Made by a program: the position numbers and the translations under genes. From Clostridia bacterium (GTDB taxonomy: Bacteria > Bacillota_A > Clostridia > Oscillospirales > CAG-272), in assembly GCA_017453335.1 (NCBI GenBank), contig JAFTKI010000075.1, positions 1-13,518 on the forward strand: DNA of 13,518 nt, written 5' to 3'. Below the pieces are notes generated by a model. The model did not search any database, was not told the origin of the DNA, and worked only from the letters and a program-made list of their open reading frames with translations. The stretch's first letter is position 1. Each line of letters begins with the position of its first letter. This document shows positions 1 to 7,942 of this stretch, piece by piece.

Positions 1-99
1 AGATTCGCACACCCTGCGCCTTGCAAGCAAGCTTGCAGATCTACGGGCGGCGAATGCGAACTCTCGCCTTGCGTTGCAAGGCAGTGCTCTTATGTAGCG
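1..99. other. Stretch without a recognisable gene, rich in short hairpins
   Basis: No convincing coding region is visible. Two short inverted repeats occur: a GCCTTGC/GCAAGGC stem at 66-72 and 76-82, and a GCAAGC/GCTTGC stem at 23-28 and 31-36. Read on the minus strand, parts resemble tRNA anticodon and T arms, for example TTGCAA segments and a TTCGCAT where a T-loop would have TTCGAAT. I could not assemble a complete cloverleaf. It may be decayed tRNA-like sequence or just the end of a neighbouring locus cut by the window edge. Confidence 0.3.
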
Positions 100-158
100 C
101 TCTCTCCGCCACGCAAAAAGGCACCCTGTTGGGTGCCTTTTTTGCGTGGCGGAGAGAG
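100..158. repeat. Long inverted repeat overlapping the tRNA-Ser 3' end
   Basis: Bases 100-126 and 131-158 are reverse complements over about 27 bases. They differ only by one base in an A/T run (five A against six T), and they flank a TGTT loop. The inner part (120-126 and 131-137, GGCACCC/GGGTGCC) is a normal terminator hairpin. The outer part of the left arm repeats the acceptor 3' end of the tRNA gene (TCTCTCCGCCA) plus the next bases. This is longer than a terminator needs. Confidence 0.85.
115..143 (-). terminator. Intrinsic terminator after tRNA-Ser (works in both directions)
   Basis: A seven-base-pair GC-rich stem (120-126 with 131-137) and four-base loop is flanked by five A on the left and six T on the right. 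Transcripts from either strand would therefore end in a U tract. On the minus strand it lies a few bases past the tRNA-Ser CCA end, so terminating that gene is its obvious role. Confidence 0.85.
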
Positions 159-238
159 AGAGATTCGAACTCTCGGTACGGGATTACCGCACACACGATT
201 TCCAGTCGTGCGCCTTAGACCAGCTCAGCCATCTCTCC
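147..238 (-). tRNA. tRNA-Ser, anticodon GGA
   Basis: On the minus strand the acceptor arm GGAGAGA (from 238) pairs with TCTCTCC at 150-157. A G discriminator and a genome-encoded CCA (147-149) follow. The anticodon stem-loop reads ACGA-CTGGAAA-TCGT, giving anticodon GGA, which reads serine codons UCC and UCU. A long variable arm (TGTGCGGTAATCCCGTACC region) marks a class II tRNA, as expected for serine. The T arm is GAGAG-TTCGAAT-CTCTC. Length is 92 bases with CCA. It has its own promoter upstream and a terminator directly downstream. Confidence 0.96.
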
Positions 239-251
239 GTGCGACTTCGAT

Positions 252-280
252 ATTATACCACACCTTCCCTTGTTTGTCAA
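252..280 (-). promoter_or_regulatory. Sigma-A type promoter for tRNA-Ser
   Basis: On the minus strand a perfect TTGACA (275-280) and a perfect TATAAT (252-257) are separated by exactly 17 bases. Transcription would start near 245, just ahead of the mature tRNA 5' end at 238. This fits a strong, constitutive stable-RNA promoter. Confidence 0.9.
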
Positions 281-360
281 GCATTTTTTTCGTTTTTTTC
301 AAAAACTTTTTTAAACGCGCTTGATTTGATCCGCTTTTTTTGCAAACTGCCGCGCTCCTC

Positions 361-389
361 TTGCTTTTTTTTGGTAATGCTGTTATAAT
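361..389 (+). promoter_or_regulatory. Promoter of the MFS-GH2-deo operon
   Basis: TATAAT at 384-389 is preceded, after 17 bases, by a weak -35 (TTGCTT, 361-366). The predicted start near 396 leaves a 5' UTR of about 35 bases before the ATG at 432. The weak -35 is compatible with an activated or repressed catabolic promoter. An imperfect symmetric element (GTG ... CAC, 394-408) lies at the start site, but I cannot assign an operator. Confidence 0.65.
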
Positions 390-431
390 AAACGTGATAA
401 GGAAACACTATGATAATATGAAGGAGATTTT

Positions 432-1769
432 ATGCAAAACAATTCCTTTACCCGCCGCCATTGGCTGATCCTTGTTCTTTTTGGATTGATAGGGCAAATC
501 GCATGGTCGGTGGAAAATATGTACTTCAATCTGTTTCTGTTTGACACCGTTTCTCCCGATCTGGATGCGGTGACCTTGATGGTTCAGTTGTCGGGTGTCG
601 TTGCGACCTTGACCACTCTTGTTGCGGGAACTCTGTCCGATCGTGCGGGGAACCGCCGCACCTTCTTGTCTGTTGGTTACCTGATCTGGGGTATTACGGT
701 GGGACTTTTTGGGTTCTTTGAGGTCGATCTGGTACAAAAAATCTTGGGGACGAGCGAGGCTCGCGCTGTTTCGATCACGGTGATCGCAATTATTGCGGGC
801 GACTGTGTAATGACGGTCTTTGGTTCCACCGCAAACGATGCGGCGTTCAACGCGTGGGTGACCGACAACACGGTCAGCGCCTATCGCGGTAAGGTGGAGG
901 GGATTCTTTCGATCCTGCCACTTCTTGCCATGCTGATCGTTGCGGGTGGCTTTGGAATCCTTGTGGAATTGGTTGGATACCGTACACTCTTTATCGGACT
1001 TGGCTCGGTGATCACGCTGTGCGGTATTTTCGGTATTCGCGCGGTCAAGGACAGTCCCGCGCTTGAGAAAAAGGGAAGCTTTCGTGACATCCTATACGGG
1101 TTCCGTCCCTCGGCGATCCGTCAGAATCCCGCCCTGTACCTCACGCTTTGTCTGATTGGGCTTTACGGCATTGCCTGCCAGATCTTTATGCCGTATCTGA
1201 TCATTTACATGAAGACCTATTTGAATTTCACTGTGATCGAATACAGCGTGGTGTTTGGTCTTGCCATTCTTTTGGGAGCGGGTGTAAACCTCTTTTTGAC
1301 CTCCTACGCCGACAAGACCGACAAAACAAGGCTTTTGTATCTTGCCACGGCGATCTTGTCGCTGGGGCTTTTGGGAATGTATCTTTCCAATACCGACAGC
1401 AAGTCACTTACGCTGGTGCTTTTCGGCATTTCGGGCTTTGTGATGATCACGGGTTATATCTTCGTATCGGCGCTTAGCGGTGCCTTGGTGCGCGACTACA
1501 CGCCGTCTCACAGCGTTGGAAAGCTGCAGGGCGTGCGTATGATCTTCAGCGTTCTGTTGCCCATGATTTTTGGCCCGATGATCGGAAATGCGATCAACCG
1601 TGCCGCTAGTATTCCGTTGCCCGACATGACAGGTGCCGACACGATGACAACGATGTACATCCCCGCGCCCGAGATCTTTCTGGCAGGTGCATGTGCCGCG
1701 CTGTTGATGTTCGCGCTGATTCCGCTTTTAAGACGGGCGATCAAAAGATGTGATGGAGGAGACCAATGA
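432..1769 (+). CDS. MFS / sugar-cation-symporter-like permease
   Basis: This 445-residue integral membrane protein has about twelve hydrophobic segments, the usual size for a major facilitator permease. The loop between helices 2 and 3 carries a clear MFS motif A variant, GTLSDRAGNRR (residues 66-76). The N terminus (IAWSVENMYFNLF, residues 23-35) and the YRGKVEGI stretch after helix 4 (151-158) resemble the SLC45 or GPH-like transporters that sit beside glycosidases in gut Clostridia; that likeness is recalled, not searched. AAGGAG at 421-426 supports the ATG start. The gene is first in the operon, and its stop overlaps the GH2 start in ATGA. The coupling suggests it imports the glycoside that the GH2 enzyme cleaves, but given the downstream genes a nucleoside or nucleoside conjugate is also possible. 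The substrate is unknown. Confidence 0.85.
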   Translation: MQNNSFTRRHWLILVLFGLIGQIAWSVENMYFNLFLFDTVSPDLDAVTLMVQLSGVVATLTTLVAGTLSDRAGNRRTFLSVGYLIWGITVGLFGFFEVDLVQKILGTSEARAVSITVIAIIAGDCVMTVFGSTANDAAFNAWVTDNTVSAYRGKVEGILSILPLLAMLIVAGGFGILVELVGYRTLFIGLGSVITLCGIFGIRAVKDSPALEKKGSFRDILYGFRPSAIRQNPALYLTLCLIGLYGIACQIFMPYLIIYMKTYLNFTVIEYSVVFGLAILLGAGVNLFLTSYADKTDKTRLLYLATAILSLGLLGMYLSNTDSKSLTLVLFGISGFVMITGYIFVSALSGALVRDYTPSHSVGKLQGVRMIFSVLLPMIFGPMIGNAINRAASIPLPDMTGADTMTTMYIPAPEIFLAGACAALLMFALIPLLRRAIKRCDGGDQ

Positions 1770-3502
1770 GATTGCAAACCAAATACACGGTGGGGGAGCT
1801 TCCTCACGCCGAGCATCCAATGCCACAGTTTTGCCGTGAGAATTGGATGAATTTGAATGGACGCTGGGAGTTTTACAAGGAACAGACCGACGGATCCCGT
1901 GCTTATGAGGGGGACATTTTGGTTCCGTTCTCGCCCGAAACGCTCAACAGCGGCATCGCGGAAGGCTTTGTGCTGGAGAGCGGAGAAAAACTGCATTACC
2001 GCCGCCGTGTGACGCTTCCTAAGAGCGCTGTGAACGGTCGCGTTGTGTTGCACTTCGGGGCTGTGGACAGCGAATGTGAGGTCTTCTGGAACGGGGAATC
2101 GGTTGGCTTGCATCGTGGTGGATTTACCGCTTTTTCGATGGACGTGTCGTGGTATGCCACGGAAGGGGACAACGTGTTGGCGGTAGTTTGCACCGATGAA
2201 GCAACGCGAAACGGCGGTGCGAGAGGAAAGCAGAGCGACAAGCGCGGCGGTATCTGGTATACGCCGCAAAGCGGGATTTGGCAGACCGTCTGGCTGGAAT
2301 TTACCCCTGCGAATTATATTCACGGCTTGAGGATCGTTCCCGATGCCGAGTCCAAGACCGTTTGTATCTTCTCGGAAAGCTTTGGAGAGGTTCAGACCTT
2401 GCGTGTGTTTGACGGCGATCAGGAGATTATAGTGCGTGAATACACCGAAAAAACGCTTTTGTCGTATGATTTTGAGCTTTGGAGTCCCGAAAATCCCAAG
2501 CTCTACGATATGGAGATCACCAACGAGTCGGGCGACCAAGTTCGTTCCTATTTTGGTGTGCGCTCGTTTGGTAAGATGAAAGATGCACAGGGTAAGATGC
2601 GCCTTACCTTGAACGGATCGCCTTATTTCTTCAACGGTGTGCTGGATCAGGGGTATTGGTCGGACGGAATGTTGACCTATCCATCGGATGCGGCGGTGAT
2701 CGAGGAATTGCAAATGCTCAAGGACATGGGCTTTAACACGGTGCGCAAGCATATCAAGGTGGAGCCGATGCGCTGGTACTATCACTGTGACCGCTTGGGT
2801 CTTGCCGTTTGGCAGGATTTTGTGAACGGCGGCGGGGAATACCGCTTTACGCACATTGCGGCGTTCCCGTTCCTTGGATTCCACCACCGTGATACCGATT
2901 ATCGCTATTTTGCGCGTGAGGATGAGGTGGCAAGAGATGAATTCAAGGGAATGGTCGATGAGATCCTTGATCAGCTTGGAAACTGTGTCAGCATTGCCGT
3001 GTGGGTACCCTTCAACGAGGGCTGGGGACAGTTTGATTCGGCACATTACACCGATTACGTCAAGCGAAAGGATCCGACGCGCTTGGTGGATTCTGTGAGC
3101 GGTTGGCATGATCAGGGCGAGAACAAGACCGAAATGAGGAGCTTGCACACCTATTACACCAAGCTCAAGGTGCCAAAGGACAGTCGTCCCGTTGTGCTGA
3201 GCGAGTTTGGCGGGTATTCCATGAAGGTATCGGGACACGTGTTCGACGAAAAATTGGAATTCGGATACAAGAAGTTTCGCTCCCAAACCGAGCTTGCGGA
3301 TGCCTTGGAGCAGCTTTATTTGAAAAAACTGTTACCGTTGATCGAAAAAGGTCTTTGCGGCTGCATTTACACGCAGGTCTCGGACGTTGAAGAAGAGATC
3401 AACGGCTTTGTGACATACGACCGTGCCGTATGTAAGATTCCGATCGAAAAAATGCGAGAGATCAACCGCCAAATTGATGAAGAGGCGGGGAAGATCGTTT
3501 GA
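1766..3502 (+). CDS. Glycoside hydrolase family 2 enzyme (beta-galactosidase/glucuronidase-like)
   Basis: This 578-residue GH2 enzyme hydrolyses beta-glycosides with retention of configuration. The order is an N-terminal sugar-binding jelly-roll (about 25-180, with the typical [14 protein letters not shown] stretch at 162-178), an immunoglobulin-like domain (about 181-270) and a TIM barrel (about 280-578). The acid/base glutamate is E418 in FNEGWG and the likely nucleophile is E480 in LSEFGGY; both catalytic residues are present. There is no signal peptide, so it acts in the cytoplasm on an imported substrate. The start overlaps the transporter stop (ATGA), with GGAGGAG at 1754-1760. It is shorter than LacZ and lacks C-terminal extra domains. 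Substrate specificity (galactoside, glucuronide, mannoside or other) cannot be read from the sequence. deoC follows after 13 bases, which places the enzyme inside a nucleoside catabolic operon. Confidence 0.92.
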   Translation: MRLQTKYTVGELPHAEHPMPQFCRENWMNLNGRWEFYKEQTDGSRAYEGDILVPFSPETLNSGIAEGFVLESGEKLHYRRRVTLPKSAVNGRVVLHFGAVDSECEVFWNGESVGLHRGGFTAFSMDVSWYATEGDNVLAVVCTDEATRNGGARGKQSDKRGGIWYTPQSGIWQTVWLEFTPANYIHGLRIVPDAESKTVCIFSESFGEVQTLRVFDGDQEIIVREYTEKTLLSYDFELWSPENPKLYDMEITNESGDQVRSYFGVRSFGKMKDAQGKMRLTLNGSPYFFNGVLDQGYWSDGMLTYPSDAAVIEELQMLKDMGFNTVRKHIKVEPMRWYYHCDRLGLAVWQDFVNGGGEYRFTHIAAFPFLGFHHRDTDYRYFAREDEVARDEFKGMVDEILDQLGNCVSIAVWVPFNEGWGQFDSAHYTDYVKRKDPTRLVDSVSGWHDQGENKTEMRSLHTYYTKLKVPKDSRPVVLSEFGGYSMKVSGHVFDEKLEFGYKKFRSQTELADALEQLYLKKLLPLIEKGLCGCIYTQVSDVEEEINGFVTYDRAVCKIPIEKMREINRQIDEEAGKIV

Positions 3503-3515
3503 AAAGGAGAAAATA

Positions 3516-4178
3516 ATGAGACTGGAAGATATTTTAGCGCGTTGCGACCACACACTTCTGTCGCAGACCGCAACGTGGGAAGAGATCCGTGAAATTTGCG
3601 ATGACGGAATGAAGTACCAAACCGCATCGGTTTGTATTCCTCCGTCCCATGTCAGGGCGGCGAAGGACTATGTGAAGGATCGCTTGAAGATCTGCACCGT
3701 GATCGGATTCCCGAACGGATACCAGACCACGGCTGTGAAATGCTTTGAAACGCGTGACGCTGTGGAAAACGGTGCCGATGAAATTGATATGGTCATCAAT
3801 TTAGGTGACCTGAAAAGCGGAAACTATGATGCGGTCTACGAGGAAATTTGTGAGGTGAAAAAGGCTTGTAACGGTCGGCTTTTGAAGGTGATCATCGAAG
3901 CCTGCCTCCTGACCGATGCGGAAAAAATAAAGATGTGTGAGATCGTTACACGCGCGGGAGCCGAGTATATCAAGACCTCCACGGGCTTTTCCACGGGAGG
4001 TGCTACGCGAAAGGACGTTGCCTTGATGAGAGCGCACGTTGGAAAGGAAATTTGTGTGAAGGCGGCAGGCGGTATTGCAAGCATTGCCGATGCCGAGGAT
4101 TTTATTGCACTGGGGGCTGACCGCTTGGGAACCAGCCGCGTGGTGAAAGCTGTTAAACAGATGGAGGAATCAAAATGA
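3516..4178 (+). CDS. deoC: Deoxyribose-phosphate aldolase
   Basis: This 220-residue class I aldolase cleaves 2-deoxyribose-5-phosphate to acetaldehyde and glyceraldehyde-3-phosphate, the last step of deoxynucleoside catabolism. The Schiff-base lysine is K153 in [14 protein letters not shown]. The second active-site lysine is K182 in VKAAGGI, and the aspartate is D91 in EIDMVINLG. Length matches the Bacillus-type family. I chose ATG 3516 rather than an in-frame ATG at 3423 because AAGGAG (3504-3509) sits at proper distance, the upstream 31 codons lie inside the GH2 gene, and homologues begin near this point. The stop overlaps the deoD start. Confidence 0.97.
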   Translation: MRLEDILARCDHTLLSQTATWEEIREICDDGMKYQTASVCIPPSHVRAAKDYVKDRLKICTVIGFPNGYQTTAVKCFETRDAVENGADEIDMVINLGDLKSGNYDAVYEEICEVKKACNGRLLKVIIEACLLTDAEKIKMCEIVTRAGAEYIKTSTGFSTGGATRKDVALMRAHVGKEICVKAAGGIASIADAEDFIALGADRLGTSRVVKAVKQMEESK

Positions 4179-4885
4179 TGAAGGTACCAACCCCGCATAT
4201 TGCCGCGCAAAAGGGAGAGATCGCCAAAACCGTGCTGATGCCGGGCGATCCCCTGCGTGCGAAGTTTATTGCAGAAATGTATTTGGAAAACGCCGTTTTG
4301 GTCAACAACGTCCGTGGCGTACAGGGCTATACGGGTACGTGGCACGGAAAGCCTGTCACCGTGATGGCATCGGGTATGGGACAGCCGTCGATCGGTATCT
4401 ATTCTTATGAGTTGTTTATGGGATATGATGTGGATGCGATCATCCGCGTGGGCTCATGCGGATCTTTTTTGCCCGATCTGCACGTTCGTGATATTGTGAT
4501 CGCAATGGGTGCTTGTACCAACGGCAATTTTGCCGCGCAGTTCAATATGCCGGGGACCTTTGCGCCGATTGCCGATTTTGAGCTGGTACGCCGTGCGGCG
4601 GAGCTGTGTGAACAAAAGGGCGTGAACTACCGCGTGGGTAATATTTTCTCGTCCGATATGTTCTACAATGCCGCAGGAACCGACATGGAGTGGGCAAAAA
4701 TGGGGGTTCTTGGTGTGGAAATGGAGTCGGCGGCGCTTTATTGCAACGCCGCGTGGTGCAAAAAGAAGGCACTTTGTATCTGCACAGTCAGTGATTCCTT
4801 TACCAATCCCGATGAAAAGCTGACGGCAGAGGAACGGCAAAGCTCGTTTACCGATATGATCGAGATCGCGCTCGGATTGGTGTGA
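4175..4885 (+). CDS. deoD: Purine-nucleoside phosphorylase, DeoD type
   Basis: This 236-residue protein splits purine (deoxy)ribonucleosides with phosphate into base and (deoxy)ribose-1-phosphate. Family marks are [15 protein letters not shown] near residue 20, [16 protein letters not shown] (65-80), RVGSCGS (91-97), the ribose-binding VEMES (181-185) and the catalytic aspartate D207 in TVSDSF. This is the hexameric DeoD class rather than the trimeric PunA class. The start overlaps the deoC stop as ATGA, with GGAGG at 4163-4167; a second ATG at 4178 is an alternative start. Its sugar-phosphate product feeds DeoB, encoded next. Confidence 0.97.
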   Translation: MMKVPTPHIAAQKGEIAKTVLMPGDPLRAKFIAEMYLENAVLVNNVRGVQGYTGTWHGKPVTVMASGMGQPSIGIYSYELFMGYDVDAIIRVGSCGSFLPDLHVRDIVIAMGACTNGNFAAQFNMPGTFAPIADFELVRRAAELCEQKGVNYRVGNIFSSDMFYNAAGTDMEWAKMGVLGVEMESAALYCNAAWCKKKALCICTVSDSFTNPDEKLTAEERQSSFTDMIEIALGLV

Positions 4886-6063
4886 TGATGAAAAAAAGAG
4901 TCTTTTTGATCGTACTGGATAGTCTTGGGATCGGGGAAGCACCCGATGCCTCCTTGTTTGGCGATGCGGGAAGCAACACGCTGGGATCGATCCGCCGTTC
5001 GTCAAAATTTTCCTGCCCGAATCTGGAAAAGCTGGGACTGTTTCACATCGACGGTGTTGGCGGAGGTGTGACTTCTCCACTTGCCTCCTTTGCGCGCATG
5101 CGTGAGGCATCAATGGGCAAGGACACCACGATCGGACACTGGGAGATCGCAGGCTTGATCTCAAAAGATCCGCTGCCCACCTATCCGAACGGATTTCCCG
5201 AAGAGGTGATTTCCGAATTTGAAGCGCTGACAAACAGAGGTGTGCTTTGCAACCGTCCTTATTCGGGAACCGATGTGATCCGCGACTATGGCGAGGAGCA
5301 TCTTTGCACGGGAAATCTGATCGTGTATACCTCTGCCGACAGCGTGTTCCAGATCGCCGCGCATGAGGATGTGGTTCCGTTGAACGAGCTTTACCGTTAT
5401 TGCGAGATCGCTCGGAAGATGCTGGTTGGAAAGCATGGCGTTGGGCGTGTGATCGCGCGCCCGTTTGCGGGCAAGCATCCCTTTGTGAGAACTTCGGGAC
5501 GGCATGATTATTCGATTACACCTCCCGCAAAAACAATGGTGGACGTGCTTGCGGAAAACGGGCTTGATACCATTCCCGTGGGAAAAATTTATGATATTTT
5601 TGCGGGGCTTGGCTTTGAACGATCCAATCCCACCGCTTCCAATGAGGACGGAATGCAGAAAACACTGACGTTTGTCGATGCGGATTTTTGCGGCTTGTGC
5701 TTTGTCAATCTGGTGGATTTTGATTCGGTGTACGGACACCGTAACGATGTGGACGGTTATGCGGCGGCGCTGTCTGCTTTTGACCGTTTCTTGGGAGAAT
5801 TTTTGCCGAAATTGCGCCAAGATGACCTGCTTTTGATCACCGCCGACCACGGTTGTGATCCCGCAACGCCCTCCACCGATCACTCGCGCGAATATACACC
5901 GCTTTTGCTGTACGGTGATTCCGTGAAACGTGGGATTAATTTGGGAACCCGTCCCACCTTTGCCGATATCGGCACGACCGTGCTGGATTATTTTGGTCTT
6001 CCCGTTGATTCTATCGCAGGGGAGAGCCTGTTGCCGTTTGTGGGCAAGAAAGGAGAAATATGA
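4885..6063 (+). CDS. deoB: Phosphopentomutase
   Basis: This protein of about 392 residues interconverts (deoxy)ribose-1-phosphate and the 5-phosphate. It belongs to the alkaline phosphatase superfamily with two metal ions. With the start at 4885, D12 (VLDS), D280 and H285 (VDFDSVYGH), D321 and H322 (TADHG) and H333 (TDHSREYTP) match the metal ligands. T81 in GKDTTIGHWE matches the activating phosphothreonine of the Bacillus enzyme. The start is ambiguous: in-frame GTG 4882, ATG 4885 and ATG 4888 follow each other. No good ribosome binding site is seen, so translation probably depends on coupling at the TGATG junction with deoD. The stop overlaps cdd (ATGA). Confidence 0.96.
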   Translation: MMKKRVFLIVLDSLGIGEAPDASLFGDAGSNTLGSIRRSSKFSCPNLEKLGLFHIDGVGGGVTSPLASFARMREASMGKDTTIGHWEIAGLISKDPLPTYPNGFPEEVISEFEALTNRGVLCNRPYSGTDVIRDYGEEHLCTGNLIVYTSADSVFQIAAHEDVVPLNELYRYCEIARKMLVGKHGVGRVIARPFAGKHPFVRTSGRHDYSITPPAKTMVDVLAENGLDTIPVGKIYDIFAGLGFERSNPTASNEDGMQKTLTFVDADFCGLCFVNLVDFDSVYGHRNDVDGYAAALSAFDRFLGEFLPKLRQDDLLLITADHGCDPATPSTDHSREYTPLLLYGDSVKRGINLGTRPTFADIGTTVLDYFGLPVDSIAGESLLPFVGKKGEI

Positions 6064-6464
6064 CCGATCTGGAATTGATGCAGGCTGCCGTCAAGGCTCG
6101 TGCGTTTGCTTACGCACCGTACTCGGATTTCCGCGTTGGCGCGGCTCTTTTGACGCGCGACGGTCGTGTTTATACGGGTTGCAATATTGAAAACGCCTCC
6201 TATACGCCTACCAACTGCGCCGAGCGTACTGCATTCTTTAAGGCGGTCAGCGAGGGGGAGCGGAACTTTGCGGCGATTGCGATTGTAGGTGGAAAAGGGG
6301 ATGACTTGTCCTCCGTTTGCACTCCCTGCGGTGTTTGCCGTCAAGTAATGGCAGAGTTTTGCAATGGCGATCTTCGCATTCTTCTGGGAACTCCCGAGCG
6401 ATACAAATGCTACTCCTTGCAGGATCTTTTGCCGTTGTCCTTTTCCTTGACGGATGAGAGGTGA
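6060..6464 (+). CDS. cdd: Cytidine deaminase
   Basis: This 134-residue protein deaminates cytidine and deoxycytidine to uridine and deoxyuridine, which Pdp then cleaves. The zinc site is complete: C53 and E55 in TNCAERTA, and C90 and C93 in PCGVCRQ. This is the three-cysteine, tetrameric, Gram-positive and eukaryote type rather than the longer dimeric E. coli type. The YAPYSDFRVGAALL and GCNIENASY stretches near the N terminus are typical. An AAGGAG-like site at 6050-6055 precedes an ATG overlapping the deoB stop. Confidence 0.97.
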   Translation: MTDLELMQAAVKARAFAYAPYSDFRVGAALLTRDGRVYTGCNIENASYTPTNCAERTAFFKAVSEGERNFAAIAIVGGKGDDLSSVCTPCGVCRQVMAEFCNGDLRILLGTPERYKCYSLQDLLPLSFSLTDER

Positions 6465-6469
6465 GAACA

Positions 6470-7771
6470 ATGAGAATGTACGATATCATTCAAAAAAAGA
6501 AGCGCGGGGACGCGCTGACCGAAAGGGAGATCCGATTCTTTGTTGACGGATATGTCAAAGGAGAGATCCCCGATTATCAGGTTTCCGCTCTTTGTATGGC
6601 GATCTGGTTTCGCGGCATGAGTGTGGAGGAGACCACGCATTTGACGCTTGCGATCCGCGATTCGGGCGGCATTTTGCACTTTGATCAGTTACATGGCTTG
6701 CGCGTGGATAAGCATTCCACGGGCGGTGTCGGTGACAAAACCAGCCTTGTGATCGCGCCTGTGGTTGCAACGCTTGGGGTTCAGGTAGCCAAAATGAGCG
6801 GTCGCGGCCTCGGACACACGGGAGGTACGATTGACAAGCTGGAGGCTTTTCCCGGCTTTCGCACCGATCTGTCGATTGCGGAATTTCAACGTGTTGTAAA
6901 CGAAACGGGGATTGCTATTGTTGGACAAAGTGCCGATCTGGCACCTGCAGATAAGCTCTTGTATGCTCTGCGCGACGTGACCGCAACGGTGGACAGCATG
7001 CCCCTGATCGCTTCCAGCATCATGGGGAAAAAGCTGGCGGCTGACGACGATTGCATTGTTTTGGACGTCAAATGCGGAAGCGGTGCTTTTATGAAGTCGG
7101 TTGAGGACAGCATCGAACTGGCACGGCTGATGGTGGATATCGGAAAGCGTGCGGGAAAAAGAATGTGCGCGCTGGTGACCGATATGGATCGTCCGCTTGG
7201 GAATACGATCGGAAATGCGCTTGAAGTGGAGGAGGCTATCCAAACCCTGCAGGGGGAGGGGCCCGAGGATCTGACTGAGCTTTGCGTGGCACTTGCCACA
7301 CGGATGCTGGTGCTTTCCGAGCGTGGAAATGCCGACTTTTGTGAATCCGAGGTGCGCCGTGTGATCGCATCGGGTGCCGCTTTGAAAACGCTTGCCAAAA
7401 TGGTGGAGGCGCAGGGCGGTGACAGAGAAAGCGTTTATAACACCGCGCTCTTGCCGCAGGCAAGCAAGCAAATGACTGTTTGCGCACCGACCTCGGGCTA
7501 TATTCAATCGGTGGATGCCGAAGGCTACGGAATTGCGGCGCTTCTTTTGGGCGCGGGGCGCAATACCAAGGAGGACACGATCGATCTCTCCGCAGGGATC
7601 CGCTTGCACGCCAAAACGGGAGACTTTGTGGAAAGGGGAAGTCCTATCGCAACACTGTACACTTCTGACGCGCGCCGCTTGTCAGATGCGGAATCCCGCT
7701 TGCTCGGTTCAACGGTGATCGGTTTGGAAAAGCCGATGACTCGTCCCTTGATCTTTCAGATTGTTGAATAA
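6470..7771 (+). CDS. pdp: Pyrimidine-nucleoside phosphorylase
   Basis: This 433-residue enzyme cleaves uridine, deoxyuridine and thymidine with phosphate. The family signature SGRGLGHTGGTIDKLE is at residues 110-125. Phosphate-binding KHSTGGVGDK is at 81-90, and base-contacting R168, S183 and K187 are present. K108 occupies the position where Bacillus-type broad-range pyrimidine-nucleoside phosphorylases have lysine and E. coli thymidine phosphorylase (DeoA) has methionine, which favours Pdp over strict DeoA; this rests on recalled family knowledge. I chose ATG 6470 over GTG 6461 because AGGTGA lies just upstream and homologues begin MRM. It is the last gene of the operon. Confidence 0.96.
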   Translation: MRMYDIIQKKKRGDALTEREIRFFVDGYVKGEIPDYQVSALCMAIWFRGMSVEETTHLTLAIRDSGGILHFDQLHGLRVDKHSTGGVGDKTSLVIAPVVATLGVQVAKMSGRGLGHTGGTIDKLEAFPGFRTDLSIAEFQRVVNETGIAIVGQSADLAPADKLLYALRDVTATVDSMPLIASSIMGKKLAADDDCIVLDVKCGSGAFMKSVEDSIELARLMVDIGKRAGKRMCALVTDMDRPLGNTIGNALEVEEAIQTLQGEGPEDLTELCVALATRMLVLSERGNADFCESEVRRVIASGAALKTLAKMVEAQGGDRESVYNTALLPQASKQMTVCAPTSGYIQSVDAEGYGIAALLLGAGRNTKEDTIDLSAGIRLHAKTGDFVERGSPIATLYTSDARRLSDAESRLLGSTVIGLEKPMTRPLIFQIVE

Positions 7772-7796
7772 TTTATAATAAGAATTATTCTTTTTA
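7767..7796 (+). terminator. Weak AT-rich terminator at the end of the deo operon
   Basis: AATAATT (7767-7773) and AATTATT (7783-7789) can pair across a nine-base loop, followed by CTTTTTA. The stem contains no GC pair and its left arm includes the pdp stop codon. It is the only plus-strand hairpin with a T run before the convergent rplL terminator, which could also stop plus-strand transcripts by its hairpin. Confidence 0.45.
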
Positions 7797-7869
7797 TAGA
7801 AATAATCCGTTTTTATGTAAAAACAACGCTCTTTGAAGCTGAATTTGTAACTTTTTGATTGTCAAAAAG

Positions 7870-7908
7870 AATAAAAAAAGAACCGCTGTGCAGTTGCACA
7901 GCGGTTCT
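7870..7908 (-). terminator. Strong intrinsic terminator after rplL
   Basis: A near-perfect 12 to 14 base-pair stem runs from 7879-7892 to 7895-7908 (AGAACCGCTGTGCA and complement). On the minus strand it is followed by a run of six or seven T (complement of 7872-7878). It ends the rplJ-rplL transcript and shows that rpoB is not co-transcribed. Confidence 0.93.
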
Positions 7909-7942
7909 TCTGTTATCACAGACAGATACAATTGGGTTGAAA

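Noticed and set aside
1..99. Possible second tRNA or tRNA pseudogene on the minus strand
   Set aside because: Anticodon-like and T-arm-like pieces are visible, but no acceptor stem, D arm and T loop fit together. The T-loop invariant bases are altered.
133..388. Short plus-strand open frames over tRNA-Ser and its promoter
   Set aside because: They overlap a confident tRNA gene and promoter elements and have no ribosome binding site or family.
1508..3286. Open frame of 592 codons on the minus strand
   Set aside because: It lies antisense to the GH2 gene and the end of the MFS gene, which have clear families and motifs. The translation shows no domain, and it arises from codon periodicity of the real genes.
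3423..3515. Upstream in-frame start for deoC adding 31 residues
   Set aside because: The extension lies within the GH2 coding sequence, has no ribosome binding site, and homologous DeoC proteins begin near the ATG at 3516.
6689..7609. Open frame of 306 codons on the minus strand
   Set aside because: It is antisense to pdp, which has a complete signature, and there is no initiation signal.
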